In this document: piece after piece, positions 10,256-20,604 of the stretch
Position numbering within the stretch: position 1 is the first letter of the stretch
Layout of the letters: each line of letters opens with the position of its first letter
Assembly: GCA_022606425.2 (NCBI GenBank)
Contig: JAHDVF020000880.1
Coordinates: 248,001 to 312,000 of the forward strand
Reading direction: 5' to 3'
DNA from: Lepidostoma basale
Lineage: Eukaryota; Arthropoda; Insecta; Trichoptera; Lepidostomatidae
DNA length: 64,000 nt
Made by a program: the position numbers and the translations under genes
The notes under the pieces: model-generated
What the model saw: only the letters and a program-made list of their open reading frames with translations
The model's database searches: none
Told to the model about the DNA's origin: nothing

Positions 10256-10544
10256 ATAACTACGAGTACTTTGAAGATGGAAACTGCAACGATCTCCGAA
10301 ACATCGCGCGAGAAAGCCAAGTTTCAAAGATTTTCTCAAGATTCCAAAAAAACAAGTTTTACCAAGTATGTATTTCGGAGTCTCATGCTGGAGCACTCAC
10401 TTCACTTCATAGCTAGAAACAAAATTGACGCAGTATCGTAGAATTTAATTAATTCAATGCGAAATAATAATGTTCAGGTGCTGTCTGTCGTTAAGCCTAG
10501 TATATACTCCTCTGTAGTCCGCGCTAGCGGCTCCCATAATATAG
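10256..10544. other. Possible palindromic-repeat remnant, no gene
   Basis: 10270-10312 (TTGAAGATGGAAACTGCAAC, then CTCCGAAACATCGC) resembles a single arm of the hammerhead-like repeats. The remainder is unassigned. Confidence 0.4.
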
Positions 10545-10870
10545 TGTAGGCGCTGAAGTAGCGAGCCAGGGGGGCGGCCCCACCGCCCGAGCTGACCACT
10601 AGCGCCTCGGCCACGACGCAGAAAATCCTGCACCCCACAAAGCGAAACAAAAACATTTGAATATAAATTAAATTCCTTTCTACTCGTGTGGCGATGCTGT
10701 TCCGCGGATCTTGGATTTGGGGGGCAAGTCGGGCACAGAGACACATTATGCACGACGCGCGATTAGAAACCGCGCGGCCGGACGCCCCCTCCCGCCCCAC
10801 GCCGCCCCGCCGCTCGCCCGCCCCTGCAGCCACCCTATCGAACCTCCCAGCCGTAACCAAAATTGAAGCG
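10545..10870. promoter_or_regulatory. GC- and CpG-rich patch upstream of dan
   Basis: High CpG content on both strands gives overlapping open frames in opposite directions (10454-10978). They code for arginine- and alanine-rich sequence without motifs and are best read as composition effects. It lies 4 kb upstream of the proposed dan promoter and could be regulatory; unproven. Confidence 0.3.
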
Positions 10871-11149
10871 CAGATCTCTCGCGGACACAAGAACGCGGTC
10901 ACTGGCGTAGTCGGGGTACTCGTTGTAAACGGTATTTTTAAAATAAATTGTATTTCCGAGATGCGAGATATCTATTAATCATTTACCAAGTACATCGCTT
11001 TAATACCTCGCACTATATAATCTCAATAGAAAAAAAATTACACGTTTCGTCTGTCAAAGGCATTACATTGACATATACATAATATAATTCTAAAAAACAG
11101 ACGTTTTCATTCAAATTAATTATGTACTACATACGTATACATTTATTGT

Positions 11150-11560
11150 TTCTTGAACAATGATTTAAAATCTACTTTGGGAATTAATTAAACATTGTTT
11201 AGACCACATTTTAAAAAAAAAATATATTAAAATATCCGACATGTTCTTCAGGTGTAAAAAATATAACAAAAACAAAACAAAGGAAGACTAATAAAAAACG
11301 CATTTAAAATTCTAATTTTAAAAAAATAATTGTAAGTACCTACTTATAACAAATAGCCCAACTTAATTTATAATTTTGAATTTTTGTATTGAATTTTAAA
11401 TGCGTTTTTTCTTAGTCTTCCTTTGTTTTGTTTTTGTTATATTTTTTACACCTGAAGATGGAGGAGGTATCCTCTTAAACATGTCGTGTATTTTAATATT
11501 TTCTATTAAAAAAGTGGTCTAAACAATTAATTCCCAAAGTAGATTACTATGGAATTCCAC
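11150..11560. repeat. Palindromic element with spacer, hammerhead-like arm
   Basis: Arms at about 11170-11310 and 11390-11550 are inverted copies (for example AACAAAACAAAGGAAGACTA against TAGTCTTCCTTTGTTTTG), separated by about 80 bp. The outer left end is ATTGTTTCTTGAACAATGAT, the terminal motif also seen at 20605, 38400, 51930 and 55780. The right arm includes the hammerhead-like core listed at 11452. Confidence 0.75.
11452..11485 (+). ncRNA. Hammerhead-ribozyme-like core
   Basis: CTGAAGA matches the CTGANGA consensus exactly. It is followed by a short hairpin (GAGGA paired with TCCTC) and then AAACATGTC, so the GAAA box reads TAAA in this copy. The final GTC would be the cleavage triplet. 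One box is imperfect, so activity is uncertain. Confidence 0.4.
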
Positions 11561-11664
11561 AGTGTTAATGCCTTAACTTTCAATAAAATGATTTAAAACT
11601 CTGAAGATTAAGAAAAATCACTGATAAAACTCTGAAGAACTGAAGATTATAATACAAATTCTAA

Positions 11665-12130
11665 AACTAACTAACTAACTAACCATTACGCCGTCTCCCC
11701 GAAGGGGTAGGCAGAAAGAGTGGACCGCCACACTGTTCTGTCCTGACATACATCTCTCGTGCATCGTGTCATGCACGCACGTCGATTTCTTAGACTCCTT
11801 GCGTGACCGATATTTAATATTTGATTGATTTGATAGCGCCAAGTTTTCCTCGGCCTTCCTCTATTTCAAGCTCCGTTCACGTCTTTTAGACATACCTTCT
11901 TCATCATTCTTTCCATGTCTCTAAACCATCTAAACGATCCTTTTGTTATTTTGTTCGTAACACTTTCATTCGCACCGCATTCACTTTTTATATTTGCATT
12001 TGACACTCTATCATATACAGATATCTCACAATTTCGTCTTAGAGATCTCATTTCTAGTGCATTTATTCTACTTTCATCCTTCTTTTGCCTATTCCATGCT
12101 TCACTTCTGCACATAAGGGTGCCAATGCCA
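11665..12130 (-). mobile_element. RTE-type LINE 3' end, (GTTA)n-tailed family
   Basis: Starts with the inverted tail AACTAACTAACTAACCATTA. On the minus strand it encodes NALEMRSLRRNCEISVYDRV and SFRWFRDMERMMKKVCLKDV. Stops between blocks; non-autonomous. Confidence 0.85.
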
Positions 12131-12549
12131 TTAATCCAAATCCTCGGAGTTAGTCTTAAGAAATATATGAAAAAACTTGTAATCCCCATTTCTGTGTAGG
12201 TACCGTGCAGAAATGCGACCTTAATCTGATATGCTGTTTTATTTTTAGAAATTAAGGGAACCCGTATTAGATTAATGATGTTTTTAAAACAGTAAGAAAT
12301 ATTATTTGTACGTTTGAGTCATTATTTATTCAAATAAATTAACTAATGACACAGGATAAATAACATTCCTCACCATTAGTGATGGGTGCTTTCTAAAATA
12401 AGTCAGGTAGGTACGTAAAACCAACGGAAAGATGCGTGTATTAATGATATTACCATAATTCAAATATTTTAAAAACAAATCGATTAAGATGTTCAAATCA
12501 AAGTTAAAATAGTCGATGAAATATATTTTAAAATTGGTTGAATGGTTGA
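12131..12549. other. No gene seen
   Basis: AT-rich. The 112-aa minus-strand frame (12326-12664) runs partly through the adjacent SINE and shows no protein family motif. Confidence 0.4.
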
Positions 12550-12785
12550 TGAACTTCACGGCCGAGTGGTAAGGGCTTTGACGTTCACCCTGAAGGTCCC
12601 GGGTTCGATTCCCGGCGATGGCAGTGTGATTGTCACACTGTATTTGGTCAGGTGCAGAATTCACGTGACAATAAAATGGCGATAGATGTCATGTCACGAG
12701 AATCAAAATGATAGCTATACCATTTAAATCGATTTGGTTCGCACTGTAATGATGTAAAGAACGATTCAACAAAATAATAATAACA
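12550..12785 (+). mobile_element. tRNA-derived SINE, good copy
   Basis: A box-like GGCCGAGTGGTAAGGGC and a perfect B box GGTTCGATTCC within GGGTTCGATTCCCGG. The body runs GGCAGTGTGATTGTCACACT, then CGTGACAATAAAATGGCGAT, ending GATTCAACAAAATAATAATA. It is one of the two best copies for defining the ~230-bp consensus. Confidence 0.88.
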
Positions 12786-13384
12786 ATTCTGCTCATATTT
12801 TGAATCTCAAGAAGAATTCTAAAACATAAGAATGAAGCGATTCGTAATTTGAATTTAGTCATTCGTAGAAACGGTAATTATACCATAATGTAAATTAAGT
12901 TTATAAATACAGTTGACATCCCTGAAAATAATTAGTCAATAATTGAAAACTAAAAATGTAATGTATGGCACAATAATTTTAAATAAATCGGTGCAGTACG
13001 AATAACTGAATCGATGTTACGTTATCTGCGTGAATTCCCCATAAAACCCGCCCGCTATTTGCACGGGATATCAGCGAACTTTCGGCGAAAACAAATTAAC
13101 ATGACAGCCGGAAATGCCTCATTAGCCGATGTGAGGCCGTCGCCCGCCATTGTACATAACGACCGATATGAATAACCATCGCCGATAGGTACCTACCCGA
13201 GACCATTACCCGGCGCGGCACCTACCCACCGCCGAATGCTTTAATTCAATTCGCGGTAGATGACTGCACGCGGCCAGAAAAGCACCATGGGTGGATTTTC
13301 AAAATTGCAAAATTAGTCATCTGTTGATTGGCGGATGTTAAAAAAAAGGGCGTTTTCATAAGTAATACTTATCAAATATATTTT
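12786..13384. other. No gene; moderately GC-rich block at 13030-13300
   Basis: 12786-13030 is AT-rich. 13030-13300 has higher complexity (GTGAGGCCGTCGCCCGCCAT, then ACGACCGATATGAATAACC) and no repeat signature. It lies 0.6 kb upstream of the GC-rich dan promoter region and is a candidate conserved upstream element; that is inference. Confidence 0.35.
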
Positions 13385-13612
13385 TTTTCTTATATGCAAC
13401 AGGTCATTTGAACCCAATTACTGTGAAGACATTATTTTTTTAGCTATTATATTGATGATTCACATGACATGTGATAGGTATCCAATCTATCGCCATTTTA
13501 TTGTCACGTGAATTCTACACCAGACGAAAGACAGTGTGATAATCGCCGGGAATCGAACCCGGGATCTTCGGTATGGAAGTCAAAGCTCTTCTGCCACGAA
13601 GGTCGAATATTG
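13385..13612 (-). mobile_element. tRNA-derived SINE
   Basis: Reverse copy of the 12550 SINE. B box in reverse as GGGAATCGAACCCGG, body CATTTTATTGTCACGTGAAT. The A-box region is decayed. Confidence 0.85.
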
Positions 13613-13617
13613 AGTTT

Positions 13618-13735
13618 TTATAACTAACTAAACATCACGCCATTTTCCTGGAGGGGTAGGCAGAGAGGATGGATGGCAACAATGCTCTCTCCTGGCATAC
13701 CTCTTGGGCTTCCTCTACATTCATACATCGTAATT
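13618..13735 (-). mobile_element. RTE-type LINE 3' terminal stub
   Basis: Inverted 3' end of the (GTTA)n-tailed LINE: AACTAACTAAACATCACGCC then GGGGTAGGCAGAGAGGATGG. Only ~110 bp remain. Confidence 0.75.
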
Positions 13736-13919
13736 TGAAGTTTTTAGTATTATTAGAATCCCCGTAATAATATATGTTTTTCCCTAATTAAAGTGAAATA
13801 AAGTTTTGTATTTTTTTTTTACAAATTTAATAAAGTCAAAATGTGTACAGGTAAGTTCACAAAATGGCTGATATATGTACCGTTTTGTAAGATTTCTCAT
13901 ATTATTAGAGATTTATTTT

Positions 13920-14737
13920 TTTATTAATTATGGGTCCGACTCCGACTCCGCCCGTGCAACCCTTAGGCGCGGCGGCCTCTCCCCCCACCGCCGCCCGCGG
14001 ACCTGTTAGTTTCTCAGTATTGATCGTAGTGGACAAAGGACGGCGGCCGGACATCGTCTCCCGTCTCCCGACTCCGGCTCCCGCGCGAGACACTCTCACC
14101 TCGGGGAAGCCCGCGCGCCCGACCCGCGACTTTTAAAAAAGTTCCCGCACACTTTCCGCGCGGCGACCCCGAGCGCGCGGAAACTGCGAAAACTTTTTCC
14201 CGCCGCTTTTTACCGGCGCATGCACCCTGCGGCTGCGGTTTTTTATTGGCGGGCCGCTTCATTCATTCGCTTTAAAATGATTAGTTTTATCCCGGGGCGC
14301 GGAGGCGGCGGGGGTAAACACGGGACGCGGCCTCGTGGCCGGCTACAATAATCGCAGTTTTTCGTGGAATGTCTCGCGGGGCGGTCGCTCCCGTCCCGGC
14401 CGCGCGCAGGTAGCCGCCGCCAGCACATCTGCACTCCGCCGTCCGCCGTCCGCCGCCCGCCCGCGGTCACTCCAGTTCGTCACTCGCGCTGATAAGGTCC
14501 TCTGCTCCGCGCTCGCTCCCCGCTCGGCCAAATAAACAGACTTTTGCGAGTTCGGGAACACATAAACTTTGCCGATTCGTCAACTTTACTCGCTTGCTCT
14601 TTGCGCGCGTCAACATTTAAAGAGAACTCCCGCGAGTGTTTCGCTCATTCCGCCGCATCGGAATTATTATGTTTGTGTCGTTTTGTTTTGATAAACTGTA
14701 AATAATGTCGGCCTAACATCTGCTCTGTTTGTTGTCA
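13920..14737 (+). promoter_or_regulatory. GC-rich promoter and 5' UTR region of dan
   Basis: About 700 bp of very high CpG and GC content, decaying into moderately GC-rich sequence at 14,530-14,737. The following segment contains an upstream ATG closed at once by TAA (14,705-14,716), then the in-frame ATGs of the proposed first coding exon. Open frames on both strands here (13905-14561) are composition effects. The start of transcription cannot be fixed by eye. Confidence 0.55.
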
Positions 14738-14820
14738 ATGTCGACGAGTTCGTGTTTGTTATTTGATATGCCGGGAGCCTTCAACAAGATGGAACTCTTG
14801 CCGGGCAATATCAACACCAG
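14738..14820 (+). CDS. dan: Proposed first coding exon of distal antenna-like gene
   Basis: Two in-frame ATGs (14,738 and 14,768) lead into an open frame ending PGAFNKMELLPGNINT at a good donor, CCAG followed by GTATTT. An in-frame TAA at 14,714 bounds the frame upstream. From either ATG the exon ends with two bases (AG) of a split codon. The large exon at 31,086 starts after a TTTCAG acceptor and needs exactly two bases to stay in frame, so the junction gives an arginine codon (AG+A) and joins to the SKGKRPLR region. The full protein would be 599 or 589 aa. Supporting points are phase match, donor quality and position just below a GC-rich promoter. Phase match alone has a one-in-three chance of being accidental, and no transcript was seen. 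Confidence 0.6.
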
Positions 14821-16180
14821 GTATTTATTATTGCATTTGTACGAATTGTGAATTAAAACTCTCCAACATGTAACAAATATTTCACACCGAAACTTTATTC
14901 ATCATAATTGACATTTCAATCAAAAAGTTTTTTTTTATTAAGACGACAATAACACAGATATATTATCACCGTCGTTCAATTAATAACAAACTGTTACATT
15001 ATTGTATTTTAAATGCCATTTTATTATACTTTCAACTGTGTAAGTAACTAAGTAACAATTCTGATATTTGCTTTCTTGATACTTCACGCGGGAATACAAA
15101 GACTGTAAACAAAATCATTTATGATAATCACGGGGGTAATCAGGAGGATATAAAAATCCAGGCTCGGCGTAAAACGGTCGTAAAAGTGTTGTGAAAAGTG
15201 TAGTAAACCCGACTCCCTAGCCGGGCCCTTTCCGCGCGGAACTAAACAACTTTATTGATAACTTTTGCCGTACGTAATACATACACACCGTACCTGTTGA
15301 ATTGGAATAACTGAATTTATCATTAGCCGAATACTTGGCTTATCATTTCGGCTCGCGGCGAGAGGAAATATTTGTTTGACGTTTCTTCACGAGTATACCA
15401 GATAATCAGTATTCTTTTCATTAAGTGTCATAGTTATTAAACTACATACATATTAGAAATATTAGACACCATAAATTGTATACCAAAGTGAATAATATTT
15501 TTCTGAAACATATTTTATACATATTTGTTTTAAATTAAAATAAAATAACTTTTAGGCTAATATGTAACTAATTTGGAAAGAGAATTTTTCACGCTGTTTT
15601 ATCAATTATATTTAAACCAGAGGATGGAAGATGTCAAATCTGAAACATGTCGCGAAAAATGTTTTTATTTTGTAAACTGTAGGTATAAAAACAGTGTTGA
15701 AAATTCTCATACTAAATTAACAATGGAATTATACGGTTTTAACGTCTTATTAAATTGAATCGTAATCCTAATTTAAAGAGTTGTATTTGGATTAAATAAA
15801 TGTTTAATTTATAATTTTCCTTACAATAATAAAGAAAATGAAAATATTAAATTTCGTATGTCTAAAATATTAATTTATAAAATGAATTTTTTAATCATGG
15901 TTGTAATGGGATTAAAATTGATAAATGTCAGGAAATATTTAATCTATTTTTATATACCTACATATAAAAACATTCAAATTCTTATGTTAGAAATAAAACT
16001 AATCGAATTAAAATTGACACATCATATTTCTCACATAATTAAAAAAAGTTATTTATTTACTAATTTAATTTGATTCACTTCTTGTTATATAAACTAATTT
16101 AAAATCAAAATATTGTTTATACTTTTTAAACCACCGTAGAAGTAGAAGAATCATATAAATCTCTAAAACATTTTGACGTA
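14821..16180 (+). other. Start of the 16.3-kb dan intron, no gene
   Basis: AT-rich intronic sequence. 15,100-15,410 is less AT-rich, with no repeat match (AAACCCGACTCCCTAGCCGG), and could be a conserved element. 15,575-15,720 contains a single arm of a palindromic repeat with CTGAAACATGTCGCG. Short open frames at 15573-16073 have AT-driven composition and no motif. Confidence 0.45.
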
Positions 16181-16184
16181 CACG

Positions 16185-16550
16185 AATAGATAGAATATCA
16201 AATGCTGATATTAGAAAGAAATGTAGAGCGAAAGAAGGTATTATGTACAAAATTATGAAAGGATCGCTGCGTTGGTTCGGACATATGGAGCGCATGGGTG
16301 AAGAAAGAATGGTTTAAAAAGTATACGTTAACGATGTAAATGGAGTCGATGTAGACCGAGGAAAACATGGCATAACCAAATTAATCTAATTATAAAGGTT
16401 GGTCTTGTCAGAAGCCGGAAGAATCGACGTACGTGTATAACTCGATGTATGAATGTGGAGGAAGCTAGAGAGGTTTATCAGGATAGAGTAGTGTGACAGT
16501 CCATTATCTCTGCCTACCCCTGCGGAGAAACGGCGTGATGGTTTGTTGTT
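16185..16550 (+). mobile_element. RTE-type LINE 3' end with variant tail
   Basis: Encodes the LRWFGHMERMGEERMV block. It ends ACGGCGTGATGG, followed by TTTGTTGTTGTTGTT in place of the usual GTTAGTTAG. The tail change is either microsatellite conversion or a variant subfamily. Confidence 0.8.
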
Positions 16551-17159
16551 GTTGTTTATATAGTTTGTAATTAAACGTTAATTATTTTTTTTCTAAATCC
16601 TTTTGAAAAAATGGGTTTATACCATATAAACTAAACATGAAAATTCTGTTAACGATTGAGTAAAACAAAGTAATTTTGGATAGTTCGAACATTAGGATTA
16701 ATTTAAAGTTCGCGGACTTTTGGTTGCGAACCCCTTTTAAATTTAAAATCGCAACTTTTCAGATAAACAGGAACCTGAGAAGTGAGCGTCCGAGATAGTT
16801 GTCGCATTAATTTTGAATCACCTTTGTTCTTCAGGTAAAAGAAATCGTGCATTTGTTTCAAACAAAATAATTCGAAATGCACTAATTGGTCGCCCGATGT
16901 CATAAATGAGAAAAGGTCAGTCGTATACCTGCTATTAAAATGTCAACATTGGAACCATTTTTCATATTTTATAACCCCTAATATAATCTTTTGATAATAA
17001 CATTCGAGCCATTGAAAATGGATAAACCTTTATTCTTTGTATCACATGTATTTCCGATGTCAATAAATATCAGTATTGTAATATATTTTCACTACATATT
17101 TATGTTATGTACATAAGCAACATTATTACATTTTTATCCTATTATTTTAATCTCAATAA
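16551..17159. other. No gene seen
   Basis: AT-rich intron sequence of dan. The 66-aa minus-strand frame at 16703-16903 has no recognisable motif. Confidence 0.4.
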
Positions 17160-17395
17160 TACAAATAAATCGTGGCTGAGTGGTAAGAGCTCCGACTTCC
17201 ATTCTCAAGGTCCCGGGTTCGATTCCCGGCGATGGCAGTGTGATTGTCACACTGTCACTGGTCTGGTGTAGAATTCACGTGACAATAAAATGGCGATAGA
17301 TTGACTACCTATCACATGTCATGAGAATCAATATAATAGCTAAAATAAATTGTATACAGTAATTGGGTTCAAGCGACCTGTTGTATACAAGGAGA
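17160..17395 (+). mobile_element. tRNA-derived SINE, best copy
   Basis: A box TGGCTGAGTGGTAAGAG and B box GGTTCGATTCC are both intact, so an RNA polymerase III internal promoter is present. The body is GGCGATGGCAGTGTGATTG, and the 3' end runs through GGTTCAAGCGACCTG into an A-rich segment. Confidence 0.9.
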
Positions 17396-17424
17396 AAAAA
17401 AATAAAAATAAAAACACAATCTTA

Positions 17425-17650
17425 AATTGAAAGAAAGAATAGTAATAAAGTATATGTTAATGATTTAAATCGATTTAGGAATAGAGGAAGACCAAGGAAA
17501 CATGGCACGATCAAATAAATCAAATATAGAATGTCGGCCACGTGAGGAATCTGAGAAATGGACGTGCGTGCATGACACTACGTATGTACTCGTATATTGA
17601 GGATGCGAAAGAAGTATGTCAGGAAAGAAAAGTGTAGCAGTTAGTTATTT
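17425..17650 (+). mobile_element. RTE-type LINE 3' end
   Basis: Contains GGAAGACCAAGGAAACATGG, CACGTGAGGAATCTGAGAAA and GTCAGGAAAGAAAAGTGTAG. The last ~55 bp are replaced, ending GTTAGTTATTTTTTT. Confidence 0.75.
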
Positions 17651-17934
17651 TTTTATTTTAATTGATTGATTAATAAAGTTTGAATCCCAAGGATTGGTTT
17701 GTAGCAATCAAATAACTTTGCTGCTGATTCTTGGGTTACCACTCGTTCTTTTAATGTGGTAGTTTCCCGGTCTTTCTGCATTTGTGTGTACAATAGGTTA
17801 TTTTAACCGAATTACTCTCATTTCCCTATGCCATTTCCCATCATCGGGGTCGGCCCTCCTCGTACGAAAACCCAAACTTTTCTATTTTGACTCATCTCCA
17901 CTGTCAGGTTCTCGCATTGGAGCTCCTTTTCTAT
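17651..17934. other. No gene seen
   Basis: Mixed-composition intron sequence. No assignable repeat or coding signal. Confidence 0.4.
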
Positions 17935-18150
17935 GTTGGCCCACAATTTGAACCGAATTACTATATACATTATTACCTAAACTCATTAAATGTGATATGT
18001 GGGTAGACTATCGCCATTTTTATTGTCACGTGAATTCTATCAGACCAATAACAGCGTGATATTTTTTTTACACTATCCTCACTTGGAAGCAAACCCGAAA
18101 CGTTCGGTGCATCAGTCAAAGCTGTTGCGACTCTGTCACGGAGGTCATCA
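17935..18150 (-). mobile_element. tRNA-derived SINE, decayed
   Basis: Reverse copy with the TATCGCCATTTTTATTGTCA and CACGTGAATTCTATCAGACC body blocks. The B box is degraded (AAGCAAACCCGAAACGTTC). Confidence 0.75.
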
Positions 18151-18529
18151 TGAGCTTTTGATTTAATCATCTCAAAGGCGCCCTAGAAAATTATCCATGT
18201 TACAGCCTAGTTATAAACAATACGTATTGAGCATAAGGGTTGTATTAATAATAAGGGCGATCAGCAGTTACATCAGGATATGAAAATTTGAAAAGGTGTG
18301 TCTCAATCTAATTAAATACGGACTCTCATTGCATTTGATATCTGCAGGAAGATTGTACTAGGGTGAAGGGCCGGTTACCTCAAATACTCGGTCGACAATA
18401 TTTATGCGAGGACAGTGTTTCGACAATCTGTCTATCGCAGAAGACATTGCATTTTTCAATGTAGACTGCCTCAGATCCTCAGTGATGTTTGCATGCAAAT
18501 AATTGTATATAAATTCATTAATGGTCAAT

Positions 18530-18728
18530 TCAGGACGACGAAAGAAGTAATAGAAGACACATAGAAATAATAAATCTCGGCCACGTGAGGAGTTGAAAAA
18601 ATCGACTTTCACGCATGACACGATGCATAAATTTCGACGAGGTTAAAGAAGTACGTCAAAATATTAGTGAGGGTATTCTTTCTCTTTATTCTTCCCTTCG
18701 GGAAAGCTCGTGACGGTTACTTAATTAT
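18530..18728 (+). mobile_element. RTE-type LINE 3' end
   Basis: GGACGACGAAAGAAGTAATA, CGGCCACGTGAGGAGTTG and CTTCGGGAAAGCTCGTGACG match the last 200 bp of the LINE, followed by GGTTACTTAATTA as a mutated tail. Confidence 0.75.
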
Positions 18729-18769
18729 TAATTGTTACTTGACCAATGATGTTAAACTCCATATTTAGT

Positions 18770-18965
18770 TAATCTAGGGTAATGATTTTACTGAAATCTC
18801 TTGATGGAAATTCATTTTAAAAAGTTACTTCCACTTATTGTCTTTATTTCGACAGCGACCGGTTTCGTCAGATTGTATCGAGTCTGTCGATGTCGGCTAG
18901 CTTGTCAAAACCGGTAGATGTCGAAATAAAAACACCGTTTATTTAATTATAATACATATTTAGTA
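18770..18965. repeat. Ribozyme-like palindromic repeat, CTGTCGA family
   Basis: The left end matches the family terminus (TACTGAAATCTCTTGATGGA). Inverted halves TTTCGACAGCGACCGGTTTC and AAACCGGTAGATGTCGAAA flank a core with CTGTCGATGTCGGCTAG. Here the cleavage triplet position reads GTA, so this copy is probably dead. Confidence 0.7.
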
Positions 18966-19278
18966 TTTTAAATGACGAAAACATCCGTTTTTTAGGATTT
19001 TTATTATTATTTTTGGAGAGAGGCATGATTTGCCTTGCTAGAGAATTATTAAATATTAGTCATTTGATTGTGCCCTAATCAAACGAAGCGTTTCACACAA
19101 AATTTAATAAAACTTCTTGAAAATGTATATTCACATTAAGTTGAAAGGTTATATAAAATTAAAACGGCTTCAAGCCCAATCTTATTTCGATTGTCCTACA
19201 ATCTAATTAAACAATAATTAAGCCTACCTCTAGACTTGTCTCCTAACCCTCCTCACTTTTATTTAGTGTTTATCTATT
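18966..19278. other. No gene seen
   Basis: AT-rich intronic sequence between a ribozyme-like repeat and a DNA transposon. No coding signal. Confidence 0.4.
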
Positions 19279-20435
19279 GTATATGAGGCATTCAAAGGAA
19301 AAAGTGGACTAACCCACATGGTGGCCAATATTGAGTTAACTATGGGAATGTGTCTAAAACATCTGTTTCTTCGATATAAGAACGGACTAAACTTAGTTTT
19401 AACAATATTCTTTAGATGGAAGTGTTTTTTTTTGTTTTTGCATTTAAATATTTAAAAATATTCTCAATGCAAAAGTGGACCATCATGGTCAGTCCAAAGT
19501 ATTAGTGCCGAAAATGAAGTTCATGTATATTGTGTCCAATTCTGATTATGTGGTGAATGATATTGACTACAAATTTTTAGTGAGTGGTCATTCCTATTTA
19601 CCATGTGATCAGGTTTAATTGCAAAACAAATATGAATTTTTCGAGATATTTACAATCCGGAACACTGGATTCAAGTAATACAATCAGCCAGGAAAAGTAA
19701 TCAATTTAATATAATCTCAATGGAAAGGGATCATTTTTATTAAAAAATTAAATTGGAGAGTAACATAGTAAATAGAAAGCTCTCACTTGATGGACCCAAA
19801 GTAGAGTGGTTGAAAATACAGAGGTTGAGGTATACAAAAACCGAACCATTTAAAATATATTTCAAATACTCAAACAACATTGAAGTGATTTTCTCCATAG
19901 TGGATATTTCAAAAAGATTGTCAGTCTCAATCACTACTCTAGATGCATTGTATCCAGAAGGAAATACTATCACAGCGATGAAGAAAAAGGATTTAATTTC
20001 CTTCTTGACTTCGTACCGCCAATTTTCCACCATTTTTATAACAATTTGAAGACCAATAATATTCAGTCAGATGTAATAGACGTGTCTGATTCCGAAAGGG
20101 ATTAAAATTATAATAGATATACTTTCTATATACCTTAAATTTCATTTCACTTTTCTTCTATCCTAATAAAAAAAATGGACTAAACATAATAACACTTCAA
20201 CGCAATAGTGGACCAAGCCACCAAAAAAAAGGTATTTATTAATTTTTTGGCCAAAAACGGATCTACATTAAAATTAACTAATCTTTTTTTACCAAGAATC
20301 TTTCTTTACAATTAGTATTTGTTGTAAAATTTACGTAACACAAAGAGATTCAATATGACAATTTCTAAAATGCGCCATTACTCAAATCTATGGTAGGTGG
20401 GGTTGGTCCACCTTTGCTTTGACTGCCTCATATAA
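19279..20435 (+). mobile_element. TIR transposon with a decayed, poorly described transposase-like ORF
   Basis: Terminal inverted repeats start TGAGGCATTCAAAGGAAAAA on the left and, in reverse complement, TGAGGCAGTCAAAGCAAAGG on the right. Each is followed by GTGGAC(T/C)AACCC and flanked by TATA, a possible target duplication. GTGGAC(T/C)AA-like motifs recur inside near both ends (about 19471, 20180, 20208). The plus strand encodes a broken protein: NDIDYKFLVSGHSYLPCDQ, a frameshift, IFRDIYNPEHWIQVIQSARK, FNIISMERDHFY, a stop, then the open frame at 19753-20049 with GPKVEWLKIQRLRYTKTEPF. This pattern recalls a group of insect transposon-associated proteins with a GHSxLPCD motif followed by EHW (I recall the label DUF7869, unverified). 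Only the C-terminal half remains. Superfamily not established. Confidence 0.7.
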
Positions 20436-20604
20436 TATATACGATTTTATCTTGTTTTATTGTTATAATATCTACAATGAGAAAGGGCATCGAAGGTCCG
20501 AAAATGTTTTTGAAAAGTGTTGTGAATATACAATGTTTTCAAAAAATTATTCAAATGTGAATCCACAATACAAAGTTATGGTGAATATGAAGAAATTTAT
20601 AGAA

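Noticed and set aside
10454..10978. Overlapping open frames of 96-142 codons on both strands
   Set aside because: They exist in several frames at once in a CpG-rich patch, have Arg/Ala-rich composition, no motif and no splice support.
12326..12664. 112-codon minus-strand open frame
   Set aside because: Runs across the boundary of a SINE and AT-rich sequence with no conserved motif.
13905..14561. Several 64-82 codon frames on both strands
   Set aside because: Composition effect of the GC-rich dan promoter region; stop codons are rare there by base content.
17160..17240. tRNA gene with perfect A and B boxes
   Set aside because: The sequence after the B box does not close an acceptor stem, and five related copies with a common ~150-bp body exist, so it is a SINE.
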